Positions 36,003 through 45,227 of a stretch of DNA of 58,991 nucleotides are shown here, one piece after another. The stretch lies in NCBI RefSeq assembly GCF_019345525.1, contig NZ_JAHKRA010000022.1:1-58991 (forward strand). The letters are read 5' to 3'. The number at the start of each line of letters is the position of its first letter. Position 1 is the stretch's first letter. Below the pieces are notes generated by a model. The model did not search any database. It saw only the letters and a program-made list of their open reading frames with translations, and had not been told where the DNA came from. A program made the position numbers and the translations under genes. The stretch comes from Flavobacterium sp. NKUCC04_CG (GTDB lineage: Bacteria > Bacteroidota > Bacteroidia > Flavobacteriales > Flavobacteriaceae).

Positions 36003-37157
36003 TTATAATGGAATTATTTGACCTCGATCATTCCGATTATTACTCCCAATTAAAAAATCAGATTGTGAAGGCTTTATCTTAAATGTTATAAATCGAGAAG
36101 ATTCTTCTTTCATAAAGCATATTAACTCTTTATTAGAAACAAAATCACCGTCAAAGACGATTTCTGTATAAATATCATTTTGCCTTTTTAATTCCTTTTT
36201 TAACGCAGCTAAACTCGAAAACAGATGTATTTCCTTATTGATTTTAGCTTGAACACTCGCTTGCAATTCCCGATTTTCGGATACTAAAAAATAGACTTGG
36301 GGATCCATACTCTTTCCTCCTGTCTCTCTTTGCTTAACAAACGAAAAATACAGGGTTCCCAACGTCATCATCCCATCAAAAAACAAGGATTTTTTAAAGT
36401 GTTTTTTATAAAAAAACTGCATCGCATCGCGAAATCGATTTCTAAAGGTTTCATCTTTTAAAGTACTCTCTCCTTTATAATGTATTACAGTGGTTTGCGC
36501 GAAATAAAAATTTACTTTTCCAGTTTTTAATACGAGATAGGATAAATCTATATCGTCGGAATACATAAAGCAGTCTTCATCAAAGCCTCCTACTTCAAGA
36601 TATAAATCCCGTTTCAACCACATAAATGCACCTACTAGTATATCGGTAGGACCGGTTTGATTTTCGTTTAAATGCTGGGCATAATACCGATTAAACCACG
36701 ACGACCTCGAAAAGCATTGTCCTAAACCACTGACCTTGGTAAAAGCCACCCACGGTGTAGGAACGCCGCGTTTGGATTCTGGCAAAAAAGCCCCTGCTCC
36801 ATCAATTAAACGGCAACCGATAATACCGCTGTCGGTTTGCTGTTGTGCGAAGTTATACAAACTCGTAAAAGTATCTTCTGCAACAACGGTATCCGGATTT
36901 AATATACACAGATACTCGCCTTGAGCGACAGCCACTCCCATATTATTTCCTTTGGGAAATCCATAATTCTCCGAATTAGCTATATAGTGCAAATCAGGAA
37001 AATGCTGCTGCATCATTAACGAACTATTATCTGAAGAATTATTGTCCACTACAATAATCTCTGCATCCATATCAATCAATGCTTTCTGTACGCTTCGGAT
37101 ACATAGTTCTAAAAAATACGCGACATTGTAATTTAAAATGATTACGGATAACTGCAT
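36003..37157 (-). CDS. Family 2 glycosyltransferase with C-terminal extension
   Basis: A 384-residue GT2 protein resembling rhamnosyltransferases. It opens LSVIILNYNVAYFLELC, has VVDNNSSDNSS near residue 38, NSENYGFPKGNN near residue 61, and the metal-binding LNPDTVV near residue 89. Residues from about 290 onward form an extension I do not recognise. The start is the ATG at 37157. A TTG two codons earlier lies inside the TATATTTG promoter, whose last base is only three bases before the ATG, so the transcript is probably leaderless. Confidence 0.9.
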   Translation of the reverse strand: MQLSVIILNYNVAYFLELCIRSVQKALIDMDAEIIVVDNNSSDNSSLMMQQHFPDLHYIANSENYGFPKGNNMGVAVAQGEYLCILNPDTVVAEDTFTSLYNFAQQQTDSGIIGCRLIDGAGAFLPESKRGVPTPWVAFTKVSGLGQCFSRSSWFNRYYAQHLNENQTGPTDILVGAFMWLKRDLYLEVGGFDEDCFMYSDDIDLSYLVLKTGKVNFYFAQTTVIHYKGESTLKDETFRNRFRDAMQFFYKKHFKKSLFFDGMMTLGTLYFSFVKQRETGGKSMDPQVYFLVSENRELQASVQAKINKEIHLFSSLAALKKELKRQNDIYTEIVFDGDFVSNKELICFMKEESSRFITFKIKPSQSDFLIGSNNRNDRGQIIPL

Positions 37158-37160
37158 GCG

Positions 37161-37168
37161 CAAATATA
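37161..37168 (-). promoter_or_regulatory. -7 promoter element of the glycosyltransferase gene, abutting the start codon
   Basis: The minus strand reads TATATTTG followed by CGC and then ATG. With the usual short distance from this element to the transcription start, the mRNA would begin at or next to the ATG. Confidence 0.6.
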
Positions 37169-37206
37169 ATTTGTTTTTATCAAATTAGAAACAACTTATT
37201 CCAATA

Positions 37207-37240
37207 AAAAAGCCTGATTCTTTTGGAGAATCAGGCTTTT
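37207..37240 (-). terminator. Terminator of typA
   Basis: AAAAGCCTGATTCT pairs with AGAATCAGGCTTTT, a 14-bp stem with a five-base loop and flanking A/T runs. Confidence 0.92.
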
Positions 37241-37264
37241 AATATAATTTAAAACTAACTTTAA

Positions 37265-39061
37265 TTAGCTTTTGAATCTTTTACGATCGGTTTCTTTTAA
37301 GTAGATCTTTCTTAAACGAAGTGATTTAGGCGTAACCTCAACATACTCGTCTTTTTGGATGTACTCTAAAGCTTCTTCTAAAGAGAACTTGATAGCTGGA
37401 ACAATTCTAGCTTTATCATCTGCTCCAGAAGAACGGACGTTAGATAATTTTTTAGTTTTAGTTACGTTAACAGTCATATCATCTCCTCTAGAGTTTTCAC
37501 CGATAACTTGTCCTTCATAGATATCCTCGTTAGGATCAACGAAAAACTTACCACGATCTTGTAATTTATCGATAGAATAAGGAATCGCTTTTCCGTTTTC
37601 CATAGAGATTAACGATCCGTTGATACGTCCAGCAATCGCTCCTTTGAACGGTTGATACTCCAAGAATCTATGAGCCATAATTGCCTCACCAGCTGTAGCT
37701 GTTAAGATTTGGTTTCTAAGTCCGATAATACCACGTGATGGGATTAAGAACTTAACAATCATACGTTCACCTCTTGGTTCCATGCTCAACATTTCTCCTT
37801 TTCTCAAAGTCACAAATTCTACAGCACGTCCAGATAAATTTTCTGGAATATCGATAGTCAATTCTTCAACTGGCTCACATTTAACTCCGTCAATATCTTT
37901 TAAGATAACTTGTGGTTGTCCGATTTGAAGTTCGTATCCTTCACGTCTCATCGTTTCAATCAAAACTGACAAGTGCAATACACCACGACCAAAGACCATG
38001 AATTTATCGGCACTATCCGTAGGATGAACGCGAAGCGCTAAGTTTTTCTCTAATTCTTTAGCCAAACGATCTTTGATGTGTCTAGAAGTAACAAATTTAC
38101 CCTCTTTACCAAAGAAAGGAGAATCGTTAATTGTAAACATCATACTCATGGTAGGCTCATCTATAGTAATAGCAGGTAATCCTTCTGGATTTTCGAAATC
38201 TGCAACAACGTCACCAATTTCAAAACCTTCTAAACCAACGATAGCACAAATATCACCTGCCATAACAGAATCTACTTTTCTTCTACCAAGACCTTCAAAA
38301 GTGTGAAGTTCTTTGATTTTTTGTTTTTGGATTTTTCCATCGCGTTTGATTAAAGAGATATTCATCCCTTCTTTCAATTCACCTCTTAATAAACGACCGA
38401 TAGCGATACGTCCAGTAAAACTAGAATAATCCAAAGAAGTAATTAACATTTGTGGTGTTCCTTCTTTAACTTCAGCAGCAGGAATATGCTCCAATACCAT
38501 GTCCAATAAAGGCTCTAAAGTAGTGGTTGGCTTTTGCCAATCTGTTGACATCCAGTTGTTTTTAGCAGAACCGTAAACAGCAGGGAAATCCATTTGCCAT
38601 TCTTCAGCACCCAATTCAAACATCAAATCAAAAACTTTTTCATGAACTTCTTCAGGAGTACAGTTTTCTTTGTCAACTTTATTAATTACTACACAAGGTT
38701 TTAGACCTAAGTCGATAGCTTTTTGCAACACGAAACGCGTTTGAGGCATAGGACCTTCAAAAGCATCCACGATCAAAAGTACTCCATCAGCCATATTCAA
38801 TACACGTTCTACCTCACCACCGAAATCGGCGTGACCAGGAGTATCGATAATGTTGATTTTTGTACCTTTATAAGTTACTGAAACGTTTTTAGAAGTAATG
38901 GTAATTCCTCTTTCTCTTTCAATATCATTATTGTCTAAGATTAAATCGCCGGTATTTTCGTTTTCACGAAACAGTTGGCAATAATACATAATCTTGTCAA
39001 CCATAGTAGTTTTACCGTGGTCAACGTGAGCAATAATAGCTATATTTCTAATAGGTGTCAT
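37265..39061 (-). CDS. typA: Ribosome-associated GTPase TypA/BipA
   Basis: A 598-residue translational GTPase with the EF-G-like layout. The nucleotide site has AHVDHGKTT near residue 10, DTPGHADF near residue 75 and NKVD near residue 129. The RGE...GITI switch segment, the beta-barrel domains and a long C-terminal BipA domain with GENSRGDDMTVNVTK follow. It supports 50S assembly and stress growth in other bacteria. It lies 120 bases downstream of rpsT on the same strand. Confidence 0.97.
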   Translation of the reverse strand: MTPIRNIAIIAHVDHGKTTMVDKIMYYCQLFRENENTGDLILDNNDIERERGITITSKNVSVTYKGTKINIIDTPGHADFGGEVERVLNMADGVLLIVDAFEGPMPQTRFVLQKAIDLGLKPCVVINKVDKENCTPEEVHEKVFDLMFELGAEEWQMDFPAVYGSAKNNWMSTDWQKPTTTLEPLLDMVLEHIPAAEVKEGTPQMLITSLDYSSFTGRIAIGRLLRGELKEGMNISLIKRDGKIQKQKIKELHTFEGLGRRKVDSVMAGDICAIVGLEGFEIGDVVADFENPEGLPAITIDEPTMSMMFTINDSPFFGKEGKFVTSRHIKDRLAKELEKNLALRVHPTDSADKFMVFGRGVLHLSVLIETMRREGYELQIGQPQVILKDIDGVKCEPVEELTIDIPENLSGRAVEFVTLRKGEMLSMEPRGERMIVKFLIPSRGIIGLRNQILTATAGEAIMAHRFLEYQPFKGAIAGRINGSLISMENGKAIPYSIDKLQDRGKFFVDPNEDIYEGQVIGENSRGDDMTVNVTKTKKLSNVRSSGADDKARIVPAIKFSLEEALEYIQKDEYVEVTPKSLRLRKIYLKETDRKRFKS

Positions 39062-39184
39062 ATGGATGTGTTTAACTTTAATTTTTATTTTGAAATCGAC
39101 CCTAAGGGATTTCTATATTTGTAACAACAAAAGCCCTCGGGTAGGAGAGCTTAAATTATATTACTTCTTCAAAAACATTGCCTA

Positions 39185-39436
39185 TTATAGTGCAGCAACG
39201 TGTTTTGTTAATTTTGATTTCAAGTTTGAAGCTTTATTGCTATGAATAATATTTTTCTTAGCTAATTTATCAATCATAGAAACCACAACGTTCAACTTCT
39301 CAGTAGCCTCGTTTTTGTCTTCTACCAAACGCAATGCTTTAATAGCATTACGAGTAGTTTTATGTTGATATCTATTTAAAACTCTTCTTTTTTCGTTGCT
39401 TCTAATTCTTTTTAAAGCTGACTTATGATTTGCCAT
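39185..39436 (-). CDS. rpsT: 30S ribosomal protein S20
   Basis: An 83-residue basic helical protein opening MANHKSALKRIRSNEKRR, typical of S20, and ending NLKSKLTKHVAAL. It lies between the three tRNA-Glu genes upstream and typA downstream, all on the minus strand. I see no clear promoter directly before it, so readthrough from the tRNA cluster is possible. Confidence 0.97.
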   Translation of the reverse strand: MANHKSALKRIRSNEKRRVLNRYQHKTTRNAIKALRLVEDKNEATEKLNVVVSMIDKLAKKNIIHSNKASNLKSKLTKHVAAL

Positions 39437-39478
39437 TTTCTTTTCTAAATTAATTAACCCTAATTATCTTTTCTATTG

Positions 39479-39550
39479 TAGTCCGTAGGGGAATCGAACC
39501 CCTGTTACCAGGATGAAAACCTGGCGTCCTAACCCCTAGACGAACGGACC
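39479..39550 (-). tRNA. tRNA-Glu (anticodon TTC), third in the cluster
   Basis: A 72-base cloverleaf on the minus strand. The acceptor GGTCCGT pairs with ACGGACT (first pair G-T), the anticodon arm is CCAGG-TTTTCAT-CCTGG with anticodon TTC, and the T arm is AGGGG-TTCGATT-CCCCT. The discriminator is A, and CCA is not encoded. Confidence 0.97.
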
Positions 39551-39581
39551 TTATGCGCAATATTTGAATCCTAAAAATTCG

Positions 39582-39653
39582 TAGTCCGTAGGGGAATCGA
39601 ACCCCTGTTACCAGGATGAAAACCTGGCGTCCTAACCCCTAGACGAACGGACC
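39582..39653 (-). tRNA. tRNA-Glu (anticodon TTC), second in the cluster
   Basis: Identical in its 72 bases to the copies at 39479 and 39687. The spacers before and after it are only about 31-33 bases, so the three copies are probably cut from one transcript. Confidence 0.97.
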
Positions 39654-39686
39654 GCATTAAAGTATGAACTGTGTTTATAAAACTTG

Positions 39687-39758
39687 TAGTCCGTAGGGGA
39701 ATCGAACCCCTGTTACCAGGATGAAAACCTGGCGTCCTAACCCCTAGACGAACGGACC
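39687..39758 (-). tRNA. tRNA-Glu (anticodon TTC), first in the cluster
   Basis: Identical in its 72 bases to the two downstream copies. It is nearest to the TAGTTTTG promoter at 39781 and is expected to lead the transcript. Confidence 0.97.
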
Positions 39759-39780
39759 ATTTGTTTCTCTAATGCGGATG

Positions 39781-39788
39781 CAAAACTA
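39781..39788 (-). promoter_or_regulatory. -7 promoter element of the tRNA-Glu cluster
   Basis: The minus strand reads TAGTTTTG and continues GCATCCGCATTA. The left-edge promoter at 54-61 shares both the element type and the twelve following letters except one. Confidence 0.65.
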
Positions 39789-39837
39789 CAACATTTTTTC
39801 AATCCTGCAAGAGAAAAACAATTTATTTTATTTTTTT

Positions 39838-41313
39838 TTAGTACGACTTTGCAAACAGCACTCTTCCCTGTGATGGCTGGCCTGTCAAGATACATACTCC
39901 ATCTTCCTTCACCTGATCCAAAGGCACACAACGGATCGTTGCCTTGGTCAAATCCTTGATCTTTTCTTCGGTTTCTACAGTCCCATCCCAATGCGCTGAT
40001 ACGAAGCCTGTTTTACCCTCTAAAACCTCTTTAAATTCTTCAAAAGAATTCACCTCAGTAATATGAGCATCTCGGTACTCCAATGCTTTTTGAAATAAAC
40101 CACTTTGAATTTCTTCCAACAAATCCTGAACATAGCTCACTACTTGGTCTTTACCTACAACTTCTTTGGTCAAAAGATCTCTACGAGCGATTTCAAAAGT
40201 TCCATTCTCCAAATCCTTAGGTCCAACTGCAATTCTAACAGGAACTCCTTTTAATTCGTATTCGTTGAACTTCCACCCCGGTTTAAACGTCGTACGGTCG
40301 TCATACTTAAATGAAATGTTTAATTTCTTAAACTGGTCCGTCAAAACTTTTACAGCCGCCTTAATCGCTTCCAATTGCTCTTCTGTTTTGTGAATCGGAA
40401 TAATAACCACCTGTATAGGCGCTAAGTTCGGTGGCAACACCAATCCGTTATCATCAGAATGTGTCATTACCAAAGCCCCCATCAATCGAGTCGAAACCCC
40501 CCATGAAGTAGCCCATACATATTCTTGTTTCCCTTCTTGACTGGTGAATTTTACGTCAAATGCTTTGGCAAAATTCTGACCTAAGAAATGGGAAGTCCCC
40601 GCTTGCAAAGCTTTACCGTCTTGCATTAAGGCTTCAATACAATAAGTCTCTATAGCTCCTGCAAATCGTTCGTTTTCAGATTTTACTCCTCTAACCACGG
40701 GCATAGCCATAAAATTTTCCGCAAAATCAGCATAGATATCCAACATCAATTCCGCTTCTTGTACCGCTTCTGACTGAGTGGCATGAGCCGTATGTCCTTC
40801 CTGCCATAAAAACTCTGAAGTTCTCAAAAACAATCGGGTTCTCATCTCCCATCGAACAACATTAGCCCATTGATTAATCAAGATTGGCAAATCTCTATAC
40901 GATTCAATCCACTTTCTATAAGTATCCCATATAATGGTTTCCGAAGTTGGACGTACAATTAATTCTTCTTCCAATTTAGCATCCGGATCGACTTCAATGG
41001 TTTTTCCATCAGCAGCTGTTCTCAAACGATAATGTGTTACCACAGCACACTCTTTGGCAAAACCATCGACGTGACTGGCCTCTTTACTAAAATAAGATTT
41101 CGGAATAAACAGCGGGAAATACGCATTTTGGTGCCCCGTTTCTTTAAACTTCTTATCTAACTCCGCTTGCATTTTTTCCCAAATCGCATAGCCGTATGGC
41201 TTGATTACCATACAACCTCTTACGCCTGAATTCTCTGCTAAGTCTGCTTTGACTACCAGTTCATTATACCATTTGGAATAATCTTCTGCTCTCTTTGTGA
41301 TGTTCTTACTCAT
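39838..41313 (-). CDS. proS: Prolyl-tRNA synthetase, eukaryote/archaeal-like type
   Basis: A 491-residue class II synthetase opening [22 protein letters not shown]. The class II motifs are visible as [17 protein letters not shown], then [24 protein letters not shown] and a motif 2 reading [26 protein letters not shown]. The large editing insertion of the enteric form is absent, so this is the shorter type common in Bacteroidota. It is divergent from a Gly/Tyr-rich lipoprotein gene. Confidence 0.96.
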   Translation of the reverse strand: MSKNITKRAEDYSKWYNELVVKADLAENSGVRGCMVIKPYGYAIWEKMQAELDKKFKETGHQNAYFPLFIPKSYFSKEASHVDGFAKECAVVTHYRLRTAADGKTIEVDPDAKLEEELIVRPTSETIIWDTYRKWIESYRDLPILINQWANVVRWEMRTRLFLRTSEFLWQEGHTAHATQSEAVQEAELMLDIYADFAENFMAMPVVRGVKSENERFAGAIETYCIEALMQDGKALQAGTSHFLGQNFAKAFDVKFTSQEGKQEYVWATSWGVSTRLMGALVMTHSDDNGLVLPPNLAPIQVVIIPIHKTEEQLEAIKAAVKVLTDQFKKLNISFKYDDRTTFKPGWKFNEYELKGVPVRIAVGPKDLENGTFEIARRDLLTKEVVGKDQVVSYVQDLLEEIQSGLFQKALEYRDAHITEVNSFEEFKEVLEGKTGFVSAHWDGTVETEEKIKDLTKATIRCVPLDQVKEDGVCILTGQPSQGRVLFAKSY

Positions 41314-41377
41314 TTTTAATATATTGGCACAAATATTGTTTAACTTTAATTAACTATATTAATCACACAAAACTAAC

Positions 41378-41385
41378 TAATTTTG
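41378..41385 (+). promoter_or_regulatory. -7 promoter element of the Gly/Tyr/Ser-rich lipoprotein gene
   Basis: TAATTTTG matches TAnnTTTG, 29 bases before the ATG at 41415. Confidence 0.6.
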
Positions 41386-41414
41386 TTTGCCCAACAATAA
41401 AAAAACGACACGAT

Positions 41415-42368
41415 ATGAAAACTACCCATTTAATACCACGAAAATTGTCCTTTTATGGAATTATTGGATTAATAAGCAGTGTATTGGTTTCTTGTGGATC
41501 TTACCAAAACGCGTCCTATGCCGACACGGATGGTGTTTACAATTCTAACAGAACAGCACAGTCCAACACTTACACTACAGCATCTTCACAAGAAGGTTAT
41601 TACACCAATTACCTTAACAGCCTCGATAACAATGTTACTGTTTTTACCGACATTAACGAATACAACACACAAAACACCGATGCTGTTGGTTACGGCGGCT
41701 GGGGTGACGAAACAGACGGCGTACAAGTTAATGTTTACAACAACGGTTATTACAGCCCTTATTACGGCGGCGGATTTTACAATTCCTATTACCCTTCTTA
41801 TTGGGGAAGCGGTTGGAATGTTGGAATTGGCTTTAATTGGGGATGGGGCGGTAGCTATTACAATCCTTGGTACGGCGGTTACGGATGGGGAGGTTATCCT
41901 TATTACGGATCACACTATAGACCCTACTACTACAACAACTACCGTCCGAGATATGTTTCTCAATCAAACGGTTACCGTACCAGCGGAAGAAGCGTTAATT
42001 ATAGCGGAAGGGATAGCTACCAAAGAGGCCGTTCGCTACAACAAAGCTCTAACAGAACCATCAACAGCACTAACAGAACCATCAACAGCGCTAACAGACG
42101 CGATATAAACAGCACTAATAGAATCAACAGCACTAATAGAGCTACCAACAACAGCAACAGAACGATACAATCGAGCTCCAGAAACAGCTTTAACAACAGC
42201 TCTACAAGAACGTACAACAACAGCGACAGAGTCAACTCACAAAGAAGTATAAACAGTACTTCAAGAAGCAACTACAGTACGCCTTCTAGATCCAACTCAA
42301 GTTATTCATCACCTTCTAGAAGTTCGTCTGGAAGTAGCAGTCGTACATCTTCCAGTGGAAGACGTTAA
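41415..42368 (+). CDS. Low-complexity lipoprotein, Gly/Tyr then Ser/Asn/Arg-rich
   Basis: A 317-residue lipoprotein with a lipobox ending LVSC (about residue 27). Residues 95-180 are rich in Gly, Tyr and Trp (patterns such as YYGGGFYNSYYP). Residues 185-317 are a Ser/Asn/Arg tract with near-repeats of NSTNRTI and a run of SSSGR at the end. Similar proteins next to proS occur in flavobacteria, to my memory. No enzyme motif is present. A sticky surface role is a guess. Confidence 0.75.
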   Translation: MKTTHLIPRKLSFYGIIGLISSVLVSCGSYQNASYADTDGVYNSNRTAQSNTYTTASSQEGYYTNYLNSLDNNVTVFTDINEYNTQNTDAVGYGGWGDETDGVQVNVYNNGYYSPYYGGGFYNSYYPSYWGSGWNVGIGFNWGWGGSYYNPWYGGYGWGGYPYYGSHYRPYYYNNYRPRYVSQSNGYRTSGRSVNYSGRDSYQRGRSLQQSSNRTINSTNRTINSANRRDINSTNRINSTNRATNNSNRTIQSSSRNSFNNSSTRTYNNSDRVNSQRSINSTSRSNYSTPSRSNSSYSSPSRSSSGSSSRTSSSGRR

Positions 42369-42454
42369 TAAAAAATAATGTAAGTTTAAAACCAATCGTT
42401 GTATATTACTAACAGTAATATCAAATTTTCTTAGACAAACCATAAAATAGATTT

Positions 42455-43993
42455 ATGAAAAAATACCTTAGTTTAGTTTCTGCCTTGTGCCTTGTTTCTG
42501 CGCTTCAAGCGCAAGAAAACACAGCCGCTGACGCGCTTAGATACACTCAAAACGACTTCAACGGTACCGCTCGCTTTAAAGCGATGAGCGGTGCCTTTGG
42601 CGCTGTGGGTGGTGATTTATCATCCACCAAAATAAACCCTGCAGGAAGTGCTCTTTTTAATTATAATACTGCGGCTTTTTCGTTGTATTCTACCAATAAA
42701 AAGAACCGATCCTCTTATATGGGCTCCGAGTCGTCTGACCGTTACAACGGTCTAGACTTTGGGCAGATGGGCGCTGCATTTGTTTTTAACAACTCCAATG
42801 CCGAAGGCCTTATGAAAAAATTTGTTATTGGCGTAAACTATGAAAACACCGCCAATTTCAACAACAACATCCATACAAGAGGCATCAATAACAACAGCAT
42901 AGCCAATTACTTTGTTGACCACGCCAATTACAGCAATAACGGCAACCCTATTCCCATAGAATATTTACAACTTGAAAAAGGCGAAACCATTCCGGGTTTA
43001 TACCAATATTTAGGTGAGTACGGCATTGGATACCAACAAGCACTTTTAGGATTTCATGGACGTTTATTTGAACAAGACAAAGACGGTACTTATGTTTCTA
43101 ACGTAGGAGCAGGTCAACTGATTCAAAACAGTCTTATTTCGAGTTCAGGTTTTAATGGAAAATTGAGCGCCAACTTTTCTACCCAAATCGGCGAGCGTTT
43201 TTACGTAGGTACCAATCTGAATTTACACTTTACAGATTACACCAAATTAACCACTGTCGAAGAGCGAAGTATCAATTCGAGCAATGAAGGTGTTCAACGA
43301 ATCGTTTTCCAAAACGAACTATATACTTACGGAAACGGATTCTCTTTTAATATTGGAGCTTTAGCCAAGGTCACCGACAATCTTCGTTTGGGACTGGCTT
43401 ACGAATCTCCAACATGGTATCGCTTAAACGACGAGCTCGCTCAATTCTTGCGTACAGAAACACTTATTACCAATGAAAACAATAAATTAGAAACCGCTAA
43501 TTATGTAGTCGATCCAAATACCATCAATATTTATAAAGAACACAAGGTACAGACCCCATCTATTTACACGGGAAGTATCGCTTATATCTTTGGACAACAG
43601 GGATTAATCAGTTTTGATTATACCCGTAAGGACTATAGCAAAACCAAATTTAAACCCGAAGATGCCTTCGCATACAACAATGCCGACTTAAAAAACAACC
43701 TGTCTTCAACCAACGAATACCGAGTAGGTGCCGAATACCGCATCAAACAATTCAGTATTCGAGGAGGATATCGCTTTGAAGAAAGCCCTTATAAAGACAC
43801 TAAAGTTATCGGCGATTTAAACAGTTTTTCTGGAGGAATCGGTTATGATTTCGGAGGCTCACGCTTGGATTTGGCCTATGTACACACCAGCAGACCGTAT
43901 TCTACGAGTTTGATGAGCTCCGGCATGAACGACATGGCGCGTATTAAAACCACAGACAACAATATCGGACTAACATACAGCCTTAACTTTTAA
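42455..43993 (+). CDS. OmpP1/FadL-family outer-membrane transporter
   Basis: A 512-residue outer-membrane protein with a signal peptide ending near ALQAQ. The FadL pattern is visible in GTARFKAMSGAFGAVGGDLSS and in INPAGSALFNYN, followed by a long beta barrel ending in IGLTYSLNF. Members move hydrophobic compounds such as fatty acids. It follows the Gly/Tyr-rich lipoprotein and is followed by a terminator. Confidence 0.9.
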   Translation: MKKYLSLVSALCLVSALQAQENTAADALRYTQNDFNGTARFKAMSGAFGAVGGDLSSTKINPAGSALFNYNTAAFSLYSTNKKNRSSYMGSESSDRYNGLDFGQMGAAFVFNNSNAEGLMKKFVIGVNYENTANFNNNIHTRGINNNSIANYFVDHANYSNNGNPIPIEYLQLEKGETIPGLYQYLGEYGIGYQQALLGFHGRLFEQDKDGTYVSNVGAGQLIQNSLISSSGFNGKLSANFSTQIGERFYVGTNLNLHFTDYTKLTTVEERSINSSNEGVQRIVFQNELYTYGNGFSFNIGALAKVTDNLRLGLAYESPTWYRLNDELAQFLRTETLITNENNKLETANYVVDPNTINIYKEHKVQTPSIYTGSIAYIFGQQGLISFDYTRKDYSKTKFKPEDAFAYNNADLKNNLSSTNEYRVGAEYRIKQFSIRGGYRFEESPYKDTKVIGDLNSFSGGIGYDFGGSRLDLAYVHTSRPYSTSLMSSGMNDMARIKTTDNNIGLTYSLNF

Positions 43994-44015
43994 TGATTTA
44001 AGCATATAGGCATTT

Positions 44016-44060
44016 AAAAAATCCCTTAACTCAAATTGGAGCTTAAGGGATTTTTTTTTG
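44016..44060 (+). terminator. Terminator of the FadL-like gene
   Basis: AATCCCTTAA pairs with TTAAGGGATT around a 13-base loop and is followed by a run of nine T. A TATCTTTG promoter starts one base later. Confidence 0.85.
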
Positions 44061-44068
44061 TATCTTTG
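44061..44068 (+). promoter_or_regulatory. -7 promoter element of the outer-membrane protein gene
   Basis: TATCTTTG matches TAnnTTTG and is directly downstream of the T run of the preceding terminator. Confidence 0.65.
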
Positions 44069-44105
44069 CCGATCATTTATTTACTATTCAATAAATACAA
44101 TTATT

Positions 44106-45014
44106 ATGAAGTATTTTTTCAAATTAGTTGCTATTTCCCTGTCTTTATGGACACTGAGTAGCTCTGCACAAGAAACGGTGCCGATGCAAAACATCAATAA
44201 CTCAAAAGCTGTTGACGCTCTAGATTCATTTGAAGTATCTCCAGCACGATACACAGCACATAACAAAGGAAAATTTTATATTTTCTGGGGAGGAAACCGA
44301 GGCAGTTTTAGTAAGTCGGACATTCATTTCAGAGGAAATGATTACGATTTTACCTTAGAAAATGTAGCGGCAGACGACAAACCCAAAGGTTGGCACATCG
44401 ACTATATCAATCCTGCGCGAATGACTATTCCACAGACTAATTTGAGAATTGGGTATTTTATTACAGACAAATACAATGTATCCATTGGATTAGACCATAT
44501 GAAATATGTGATGAGACAAAATCAGGTGGTTGATTATACGGGCTATTACCCCAACAAAGGCGGTTATGATGAACACCCAAGCCATCTAGCGAATAACGAA
44601 ATTCAATTAACAGAAGACTTTCTTACTTTTGAGCATACCGATGGATTAAATTACATCAATACAGAAATCAGCCGTGTAGATGATATCTCTAAACTATTTA
44701 GAATAAACAATACCGACAAAATTCAAATCAACATTACCGAGGGTGTTGGAGGTGGAATTATCTTCCCAAAGACCAATACACAATTATTAAACAAAGAACG
44801 CTACGACGAATTTAACGTCGCTGGATTTGGATTGTCTGCTAAAGCAGGACTGAACATCACTTTCTTAAAATACTTCTTTGTACAAGCAGAATTAAAAGGA
44901 GGTTATATCAACATGAACAATATAAGAACTACAGATAGCAGAAGCGACAAAGCTTCTCAAGACTTTTTCTTTTTAGAGCGCGTGATTGCTTTTGGAGGTA
45001 TTTTTAGAATTTAA
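44106..45014 (+). CDS. Outer-membrane beta-barrel protein of unknown function
   Basis: A 302-residue protein with a signal peptide ending near SSSAQ. Strand patterns include GKFYIFWGGNRGSFSKSDI and GLSAKAGLNITFLKYFFVQAELKGGY, and the chain ends IAFGGIFRI, a typical terminal barrel strand. The ATG at 44106 is chosen, since the frame from 44058 starts within the preceding terminator and promoter. Function is unknown. A terminator follows at 45033. Confidence 0.78.
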   Translation: MKYFFKLVAISLSLWTLSSSAQETVPMQNINNSKAVDALDSFEVSPARYTAHNKGKFYIFWGGNRGSFSKSDIHFRGNDYDFTLENVAADDKPKGWHIDYINPARMTIPQTNLRIGYFITDKYNVSIGLDHMKYVMRQNQVVDYTGYYPNKGGYDEHPSHLANNEIQLTEDFLTFEHTDGLNYINTEISRVDDISKLFRINNTDKIQINITEGVGGGIIFPKTNTQLLNKERYDEFNVAGFGLSAKAGLNITFLKYFFVQAELKGGYINMNNIRTTDSRSDKASQDFFFLERVIAFGGIFRI

Positions 45015-45032
45015 GTATTATACAAAACATTG

Positions 45033-45076
45033 AAAAATCAGCCTTTATCACAGTGGATTTAGGCTGATTTTTTTTA
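45033..45076 (+). terminator. Terminator of the outer-membrane protein gene
   Basis: AAAATCAGCCT pairs with AGGCTGATTTT around a 15-base loop, followed by a T run. Confidence 0.85.
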
Positions 45077-45200
45077 TAAACAACCATTTATCAATCCTTT
45101 TTACATATAGCAAACCCTGTAATTGCGACCTGATTTGTCCGCTTTAAAAATGGAATTTTATAATTTAGTCAAAGCAGCTCGTTTCTAGCTAAAAAAATCG

Positions 45201-45208
45201 TATTTTTG
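45201..45208 (+). promoter_or_regulatory. -7 promoter element of rimO
   Basis: TATTTTTG matches TAnnTTTG and is followed by GCACACC, 20 bases before the ATG at 45228. Confidence 0.65.
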
Positions 45209-45227
45209 CACACCAATTTTTAAATCC

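Noticed and set aside
42017..42271. 84-residue Leu-rich frame on the minus strand
   Set aside because: It is antisense to the Ser/Asn tail of the lipoprotein gene; the Leu-rich content is a by-product of the repeats.
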